Origin: Pirellulales bacterium
GTDB lineage: Bacteria; Planctomycetota; Planctomycetia; Pirellulales; JALHPA01
Direction: 5' to 3'
DNA length: 10,836 bases
Assembly (NCBI GenBank): GCA_022842745.1
Contig: JALHPA010000036.1
Location: forward strand, 1 to 10,836
Part shown: one piece after another, positions 6,112 through 10,836 of the stretch
Position numbering within the stretch: the first letter of the stretch is position 1
How the letters are laid out: every line of letters starts with the position of its first letter
Notes under the pieces: model-generated
Database searches by the model: none
Seen by the model: the letters and a program-made list of their open reading frames with translations, nothing else
Told to the model about the DNA's origin: nothing
Program-made: the position numbers and the translations under genes

Positions 6112-7050
6112 ATGATACCCACACTTTGGCGCCGCTCTGCGTGCCCGGTTTTTGCCAGCATAATCGGACGCCGCTTGCCTTCCAAGCGCGCAAGACAGGT
6201 TGCGTCGTCGCTTACCCTCGGGATCGCCGCATTTTCCACCCTGGTCCTGTGGCCGGGAAGCAGCGCGCTTGGCGGGGGTGACGAGCCAGCGCCGAATCGA
6301 CGATTGGATCTATGGGGACGCTTTTCGTCGGGTTCCTGGAAGCTGGTCCGCTCCACCACGGAATCGCTCGATTCGCTGGGCAATGTGGCATCGGTGTCGA
6401 CGACGGAGACCCGCACCACCGTCGTCAAGGTGACGCCGACCCAGGTGACCTTGAAGGTCGAGGTGACGGTGGAAACCAATGGCCGCCGGTTTCGCTCCGA
6501 ACCGCAGACCATCGTGCGCGGCTTTCTCGGCGAGAGGCCCGGCCAACAAGTGTCGACGAAGTCGCTGGGGGAAGGGAGCCTGACCATCGGCGGGCGGGAC
6601 ATACGCTGCCTGATTCGGGAGGTCTCTTTTTCCGACCTGAGGCAGTCAACCGTCGCGACAGAATACGTTTCCGAGGGAGCGCCGCACTCGGTATTGCTGC
6701 GAAAAAGCAAGACGAGCGACGAGGAGCGTCCGCGGCCCATTGACGAGTCCACCGTCGAGGTGGTCGCCGTCGACATGCCGCACCGCATCGCGGGAGAGAT
6801 CAAGCTAGTGAACCTCGAGCGGGGGGTGCAAAAAACATCCGCCGGGACAATCCACTCGCTCGACGTGACTTCGGCCGAAGTGCCGGGGGGTGTCGTCTCG
6901 CGGAGCACGAAGGAGCTGGATGCAAACGGGGCCCCGATCCGCCGCGGTACCGTGGAATTGGTCGGTTACCATGTAGCCCCCGACGACGCCGTGGCTGCCG
7001 ATACCAGCCGACGGCGCCTCTTTTCGCGCGACCGCTACCGATCCCGGTAA
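6112..7050 (+). CDS. Exported protein of unknown function
   Basis: The product has 312 residues. A basic N-terminus (RR, KRARQ up to residue 29) is followed by a hydrophobic stretch, residues 30-50 (VASSLTLGIAAFSTLVLWPG), then SSALGGG, consistent with a signal peptide or anchor. The n-region is unusually long. The mature part is beta-rich and Thr/Val-rich: FSSGSWKLVRSTTESLDSLG, TTETRTTVVKVTPTQVTLKVEVTVE, then a second half that repeats the style (SRSTKELDANGAPIRRGTVELVGYHV). The opening looks like secreted planctomycete proteins in which 'GsWk.vr..te..d..G' begins a modification- or sorting-like beta fold, but I cannot name a family. The C-terminus is Arg-rich (RRRLFSRDRYRSR). There is no strong ribosome binding site. 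It is co-directional with vgrG but separated by 152 nt, so a link with the spike genes is only positional. Confidence 0.75.
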   Translation: MIPTLWRRSACPVFASIIGRRLPSKRARQVASSLTLGIAAFSTLVLWPGSSALGGGDEPAPNRRLDLWGRFSSGSWKLVRSTTESLDSLGNVASVSTTETRTTVVKVTPTQVTLKVEVTVETNGRRFRSEPQTIVRGFLGERPGQQVSTKSLGEGSLTIGGRDIRCLIREVSFSDLRQSTVATEYVSEGAPHSVLLRKSKTSDEERPRPIDESTVEVVAVDMPHRIAGEIKLVNLERGVQKTSAGTIHSLDVTSAEVPGGVVSRSTKELDANGAPIRRGTVELVGYHVAPDDAVAADTSRRRLFSRDRYRSR

Positions 7051-7089
7051 ACCCCGGTTACGCGTTCAATTCTGCCGCTTGGCCTCTCT

Positions 7090-7195
7090 GCCGGGCGTAA
7101 CATACCCGGCGGCGCGGCGCTTGGAAGGAGTAGCGACCCCGTCTGAGTCGCCTGCCCTTACGGCCGGCCGAGAGCGGGTTCCCGCTTCCAAGGAG
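7090..7195 (+). promoter_or_regulatory. Structured leader of vgrG with competing helices near the ribosome binding site
   Basis: Four perfect inverted repeats lie just before vgrG: GCCGGG/CCCGGC (7090-7095 with 7105-7110), CTTGGAAG/CTTCCAAG (7120-7127 with 7185-7192), GCGAC/GTCGC (7133-7137 with 7147-7151) and AGCGGG/CCCGCT (7173-7178 with 7181-7186). The 8-bp helix pairs the first two bases of the AGGAG ribosome binding site (7191-7195). It shares 7185-7186 with the last hairpin, so the two cannot both form fully. That arrangement would allow on/off control of translation. The pairings are seen directly; regulation is inferred. Confidence 0.4.
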
Positions 7196-7202
7196 TCTCG
7201 CC

Positions 7203-9359
7203 GTGTCTACCTATACCCAAGCGCACCGCCGCCTGTCGCTGGAAACGCCGTTTGGCAAGGACGTTCTGCTGCTGCGCTCGTTTGACGGCCAGGAGGGCAT
7301 GTCGCAGCTTTTCCGCTTCGAGTTGGACATGCTGTCGACCCGAGACGATCTATCGGCAAAAGACATCGTCGGCAAACCGGTTCATTTTTCGATCGAATAT
7401 GCGGACGGTTCGCCGCGACACTTTCATGGATTCGTCTGCCGATTCGCCAACTGTGGCAAGGGGGATCGGCTGAGCATGTATAAAGCGACGGTCGTACCTT
7501 GGCTCTGGTTTTTGACTCGGACCTCCGACTGTCGCATCTTTCAAAACAAGTCCGTGCCGGAGATTGTGAAGCAGGTATTCGGCGATCTGGGATTCAACCA
7601 GTTCAGCACGGCCGAGATTCGCGGCCAACATCAGCCGTGGGAGTATTGCGTGCAGTACCGCGAGAGCGACTTTCAGTTCGTATCGCGACTCATGGAGCAC
7701 GAGGGGATCAGCTACTTCTTCAAGCACGAGCAAGGGCAGCATACCCTGGTGCTTTTGGATCAAAAGGGAGCGTACAAGGATTGCGCGGAGGCGGAAGTCG
7801 AGATGCGGGGCAATCTCAGCGCGCCGGAGCTTTTCGATCATCTGTATGAATGGGAGCACGTGCACGAATTCCGCAGCGGCAAGTGGTCCCAAACGGACTA
7901 CAACTTTGAGACGCCCAGCACGTCGTTGATGGCCAGCGCCGCCAGCAGCAAGACGTTCAGCGGCAGCGAGAAATTGGAGTTCTACGACTTCCCGGGAGAA
8001 TACGAAAAACGGAGCGAGGGCGACGACGATATCAAGCTGCGGATCGAGCAGGAAGAAGTGCTCTACGATCTGGCGCGCGGGGCCAGTCATTGCCGCTCGT
8101 TTTCACCCGGCGGCAAATTCAAGATCAAGAAGCACGTCAACAAATCGGAAGAAGGAAAGTCCTTTGTGCTTTTGACGGTCCGGCATTTGGCCGATGCGGG
8201 GGCCACGTACGTGTCCAACGGCGACGGAGGGGAGGTCGGTTCGTATCGCAATACCTTCACTTGCATTCCGGATTCGGTGACATATCGGCCCCCCCGCACC
8301 ACCCCCAAGCCAAAACTGCATGGCGCGCAGACGGCGGTGGTCGTCGGTCCGCCGGGGGAGGAGATTTACACCGACAAATATGGCCGGGTCAAGGTGCAAT
8401 TCCACTGGGACCGCGAGGGAAAGAAGGACGACAAAAGTTCCTGCTTCATCCGCACGATGCAAAGCGCGGCAGGCAAGGGGTGGGGCAGCATGTTTGTGCC
8501 GCGCATCGGCCAGGAAGTGGTGGTGACGTATCTGGAGGGGGACCTCGACCGGCCGCTGATCACGGGACTGGTGTACAACGCCGAGCAGATGCCGGCCTAT
8601 CCTTTGCCGGAGCACCATTCCAAGAGTTGGATCAAGACCAACAGCACGAAAGGGGGCGAAGGGTTCAACGAATTGCGGTTCGAAGACAAAAAGGACGCCG
8701 AACAGATTTTCATGCATGCCCAGCGGAATTTCGACCTGCGAGTGCGCAACGACGCGATGGAGCGGATCGGCCACGATCGGCACCTGATCGTGGGAGACGA
8801 CGAGGGAAAAACCGGCGACCAGCTCGAACAGGTATTCCAGGACAAGCACCTGAATGTCAAACGGGATCAGATCGAGCACATTGAAGGAAACATGGAACTG
8901 ACGGTCGGACAAGGGGACGCGGCCAGCGGAGGAAATCTCGATCTTTATGTGGAGAACAACAAAACGGCATACGTCGGCAAGACGTTCGACTTGCAAGTGG
9001 GTGAAGAATTCACGTCGAAAATCGATGGTGGTGTATCCATGACGGTCGGGGGCGATCACCACCAGAAAATCGGCGGTAGCTCCGCCGTAGAGACCGCACA
9101 AGAGATTCATATCAAGGCTGGAATGAACGTGGTCATCGAGGCGGGCGTCCAGCTTACGCTCAAGGGTCCAGGAGGGTTTATCGATATCGGTCCGACGGGC
9201 GTCTCGATCCAGGGCACGGTGGTGCTGATCAATAGCGGCGGGGCGCCGGCGACCGGCGCCGGCGCCAAACCCAAGACGCCGAAGAAGGCCAAACCCGCCC
9301 AGCCCAAAGTGCCCACCAAGGCCGATAAATCCAAGACGGGTCACAAATCCTGCAAATAA
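7203..9359 (+). CDS. vgrG: Type VI secretion spike protein VgrG
   Basis: The product has 718 residues from a GTG start, chosen because AGGAG lies 7 nt upstream and the family N-terminus (LSLETPFGKDVLLLRSFDGQEGMS) follows at once. Residues ~10-370 are the gp27-like ring domain, with WLWFLTRTSDCRIFQNKSVPEI and ESDFQFVSRLMEHEGISYFF as landmarks. Residues ~385-460 are the gp5 OB-fold (TDKYGRVKVQFHWDREG, then GWGSMFVPRIGQEVVV and GDLDRPLITGLVYNAEQMP). Residues ~470-670 form the gp5-type beta-helix needle (QRNFDLRVRNDAMERIGHDR and later Gly/Val repeats). The last ~45 residues are a Lys/Pro/Thr-rich basic tail ending KSCK, with no enzymatic domain, so this is a structural VgrG rather than an evolved one. 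It trimerises as the puncturing spike of a contractile injection system. The PAAR gene follows by 80 nt, presumably in one operon. Other secretion genes are absent from the window. Confidence 0.95.
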   Translation: MSTYTQAHRRLSLETPFGKDVLLLRSFDGQEGMSQLFRFELDMLSTRDDLSAKDIVGKPVHFSIEYADGSPRHFHGFVCRFANCGKGDRLSMYKATVVPWLWFLTRTSDCRIFQNKSVPEIVKQVFGDLGFNQFSTAEIRGQHQPWEYCVQYRESDFQFVSRLMEHEGISYFFKHEQGQHTLVLLDQKGAYKDCAEAEVEMRGNLSAPELFDHLYEWEHVHEFRSGKWSQTDYNFETPSTSLMASAASSKTFSGSEKLEFYDFPGEYEKRSEGDDDIKLRIEQEEVLYDLARGASHCRSFSPGGKFKIKKHVNKSEEGKSFVLLTVRHLADAGATYVSNGDGGEVGSYRNTFTCIPDSVTYRPPRTTPKPKLHGAQTAVVVGPPGEEIYTDKYGRVKVQFHWDREGKKDDKSSCFIRTMQSAAGKGWGSMFVPRIGQEVVVTYLEGDLDRPLITGLVYNAEQMPAYPLPEHHSKSWIKTNSTKGGEGFNELRFEDKKDAEQIFMHAQRNFDLRVRNDAMERIGHDRHLIVGDDEGKTGDQLEQVFQDKHLNVKRDQIEHIEGNMELTVGQGDAASGGNLDLYVENNKTAYVGKTFDLQVGEEFTSKIDGGVSMTVGGDHHQKIGGSSAVETAQEIHIKAGMNVVIEAGVQLTLKGPGGFIDIGPTGVSIQGTVVLINSGGAPATGAGAKPKTPKKAKPAQPKVPTKADKSKTGHKSCK

Positions 9360-9360
9360 A

Positions 9361-9380
9361 GGCCAACGAGGTCGCTGGCC
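9361..9380 (+). other. Imperfect hairpin between vgrG and the PAAR gene
   Basis: GGCCA-A-CG-AGGT-CG-C-TGGCC starts one base after the vgrG stop codon and has one A/C mismatch. A loosely T-rich stretch follows (ATTTGTTCTTT, 9384-9394). It might lower expression of the PAAR gene relative to vgrG, or mark an RNA processing site; as a terminator it is weak. Confidence 0.35.
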
Positions 9381-9439
9381 CAGATTTGTTCTTTCGGTTA
9401 AAACTCCTTCGTTGCCACCGCTCAAAAACGGAAAATACC

Positions 9440-9736
9440 ATGCCTCCTGCTGCCCGCGTCGGCGATATGCACGTTTGCCCGATGGTGACTCCCGGCGTTC
9501 CGCCGATCCCGCACGTTGGAGGGCCGATTTTGCCCGCAGGTTGTCCGACCGTCCTGGTCGGAGGAGTGCCGGCCGCGCGGGTGGGGGACATGTGCGTCTG
9601 CGTGGGTCCGCCCGACGCGATCGCGATGGGGTCGATGACGGTGCTCATCGGAGGCCAGCCTGCGGCGCGACTGGGGGACCCCACCGCGCACGGGGGAAGC
9701 ATCGTGGTGGGCTTTCCGCAGGTCATGATCGGCTGA
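9440..9736 (+). CDS. PAAR-domain spike-tip protein
   Basis: The product is a 98-residue protein made only of a PAAR domain. The Pro-Ala-Ala-Arg motif itself occurs three times (residues 3-6, 44-47, 74-77), each followed by V/L-G-D, and TVLVGG/TVLIGG strands separate the repeats. His11, Cys13, His25, Cys35, Cys52, Cys54 and His84 supply candidate zinc ligands; PAAR proteins hold a metal at the apex of a small cone. The protein sharpens the VgrG trimer and can carry effectors. There is no C-terminal extension, so it carries no fused toxin. Start choice: the frame is open back to 9386, but the ATG at 9440 (GGA about 9 nt upstream) gives the usual M-P-x-A-A-R-V-G-D beginning. It follows vgrG directly, the usual arrangement. 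Confidence 0.93.
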   Translation: MPPAARVGDMHVCPMVTPGVPPIPHVGGPILPAGCPTVLVGGVPAARVGDMCVCVGPPDAIAMGSMTVLIGGQPAARLGDPTAHGGSIVVGFPQVMIG

Positions 9737-9832
9737 GTCGGAAGTACCGCCGGATTGGGCGTTCAACAGGCCGTAGGCGAATGCCCTAAGAAATTGAAAA
9801 CCGAATCATCGGCTCACGCGATCGTAATCGGG

Positions 9833-9855
9833 GGTTGCTAACGTTTTCAGCAACC
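9833..9855 (+). terminator. Possible terminator or hairpin after the vgrG-PAAR pair
   Basis: GGTTGCT (9833-9839) and AGCAACC (9849-9855) form a perfect 7-bp stem with a 9-nt loop. It lies about 100 nt after the PAAR stop and before the next gene. What follows, GGACTTTCCTCTTTCTT, is pyrimidine-rich but not a clean T run, so it is at best a weak intrinsic terminator. No other structure was noticed in 9737-9930. Confidence 0.35.
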
Positions 9856-9930
9856 TGGACTTTCCTCTTTCTTGCGGTCATCGGTTTGACCGAGTCGAGA
9901 GTCCGTCGATCGTTGCTTTGAGTTGCATCC

Positions 9931-10836
9931 ATGATTCGATTTTCGCGTGTTGCGCCGCGAGTGGCGGCGATTGTCGCCATCGCGGGCTTCTGTCGGTTGG
10001 CGAACGGCCAGACCTACTTGACCCCCAATACGATCGACGTGGCGGGTCCAATTACCACTTCCCTAGGCGACACCGTGTTCATCAACCACGGGTTGCAGGG
10101 GGTGGGCCGGGTGAGCGCGTCCGCCAAGGACGCTTTTGGAGAGACGCTGGGCTCCATCTCTTCAATGGCCATTACCGGTTGGTCCCGGCGAGGAAACGTG
10201 TACAGCGGCGTCCTCAACACCTTACCCGATCGAGGCTACAACGACCCGTTGAGCGAATTCTTCTCGGACTACGCTGCCCGCATTCAATCGTTCGACTTCA
10301 CTTTCACTCCTTACACGGGTTCCTCGCCCTTGGCTGGAACGACGATCGAAGAAAAGAGGGCAGCGCAGAATCAGATTTCGCTGAATTACACGGGAGGCAT
10401 CAAGTTCAAGGATTCCCAGGCGCGGGCGACGACCGGGCTGAATCCCGCCACGGCCGCAGACGTGACAACTCTCTATGGCACGACCCTGCCGTTTGTCGCG
10501 AGCCAATCCGTGGGAGGGACGCCGTTCGAAATCAACAAGATTTCCGTGGATGCCGAAGGATTGGTGCTGCTGCCGGACGGTTCGGGTTGGGTGAGCGACG
10601 AGTACGGCCCAAACATCTACCGTTTCGATGCCGCGAAGAACATTACGGGGGTGCTCGGGTTGCCTGAGAGCCTTCGACCGCACAAGCCAGCCGGGACGTT
10701 GAATTTTGATTCGGTGGCCGCCCCCACCTACGGACGGCGCAACAATCAAGGAATGGAGGGCATTTCGCTTAGCCCGGATGGAACGCGACTGTTCGCGATG
10801 GTGCAAAGCGCCACGGTGCAGGATTCGGTGGCGAAT
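9931..10836 (+). CDS. Exported phytase-like esterase, C-terminus cut by window edge
   Basis: The ATG at 9931 opens 302 codons to the window edge without a stop. A TGA in the same frame at 9919-9921 limits the start to this ATG. Residues 1-26 form a signal peptide (VAPRVAAIVAIAGFCRLANG, cleavage before QTYLTP). The mature part has landmarks of the 'esterase-like activity of phytase' family (PF13449): NTLPDRGYND (96-105), SVDAEGLVLLPDGSGWVSDE (205-224) then YGPNIYRFD, and NQGMEGISLSPDG (272-284) then TRLFAMVQS. These are blades of a beta-propeller. Family members are secreted, and a phosphoesterase-type role on phytate or other phosphoesters has been proposed but is poorly tested, so the substrate is open. 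The Sec-type signal argues against its being a cargo of the neighbouring spike genes. Roughly a third or more of the protein probably lies beyond the edge. Confidence 0.88.
   Translation, partial: MIRFSRVAPRVAAIVAIAGFCRLANGQTYLTPNTIDVAGPITTSLGDTVFINHGLQGVGRVSASAKDAFGETLGSISSMAITGWSRRGNVYSGVLNTLPDRGYNDPLSEFFSDYAARIQSFDFTFTPYTGSSPLAGTTIEEKRAAQNQISLNYTGGIKFKDSQARATTGLNPATAADVTTLYGTTLPFVASQSVGGTPFEINKISVDAEGLVLLPDGSGWVSDEYGPNIYRFDAAKNITGVLGLPESLRPHKPAGTLNFDSVAAPTYGRRNNQGMEGISLSPDGTRLFAMVQSATVQDSVAN

Noticed and set aside
8103..9425. Long open frame (440 codons) on the minus strand opposite vgrG
   Set aside because: It is a shadow of the strongly supported vgrG codons; low-complexity His/Leu/Val/Arg composition, no start signals or recognisable domain.
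9918..10667. Open frame of 249 codons from a TTG, overlapping the esterase
   Set aside because: The frame starting at ATG 9931 gives a signal peptide and clear phytase-like esterase motifs and stays open to the window edge. The other frame is Arg/His/Gly-rich with no motif.

Overview
The window looks like a chromosomal segment of a GC-rich planctomycete, probably of the Pirellula type. Three things point there: a prepilin-like DUF1559 protein ending in the H-X9-DG motif, a 257-residue cytochrome with a C-terminal CETCH haem site of a kind I associate with planctomycetes, and several families of short GC-rich hairpin repeats between genes. No rRNA, tRNA, CRISPR array, transposase or integrase was seen.

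Layout. Minus strand, 1-1836: a DUF1559 pseudopilin-like gene that runs off the left edge, preceded by a 19-bp triplicated repeat carrying its ribosome binding site and by a three-hairpin element. Upstream of it lies a gene for a membrane-anchored, LolA-like protein that seems to have lost its N-terminus. From 1837 to 2733 there is no convincing gene; this stretch holds three hairpins that share a TTCA loop, and a tandem pair of ~98-bp units with GNRA-loop hairpins. Plus strand, 2734-5939: an exported c-type cytochrome, then a GlgX-type glycogen debranching enzyme. Plus strand, 6112-7050: an exported protein of unknown function. Plus strand, 7203-9736: a type VI secretion spike pair, VgrG (GTG start) and a PAAR tip protein, behind a leader rich in inverted repeats. 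Plus strand, 9931 to the right edge: an exported phytase-like esterase, incomplete.

How the genes fit together. Only vgrG and the PAAR gene form a clear functional unit: PAAR caps the VgrG trimer to form the tip of a contractile injection device. No sheath, tube, baseplate, ATPase, effector or immunity gene lies in the window, so this is an orphan spike module. GlgX serves glycogen breakdown; the cytochrome, the 6112-7050 protein and the esterase are envelope or periplasmic proteins. Their adjacency looks like ordinary planctomycete gene order with loose operons rather than one pathway.

The most unusual material is non-coding: the covarying hairpin units at 1.9-2.3 kb, the possible switch-like leader of vgrG, and the repeat-flanked truncated gene at 1.1-1.9 kb. 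I see no convincing new defence or biosynthetic system.
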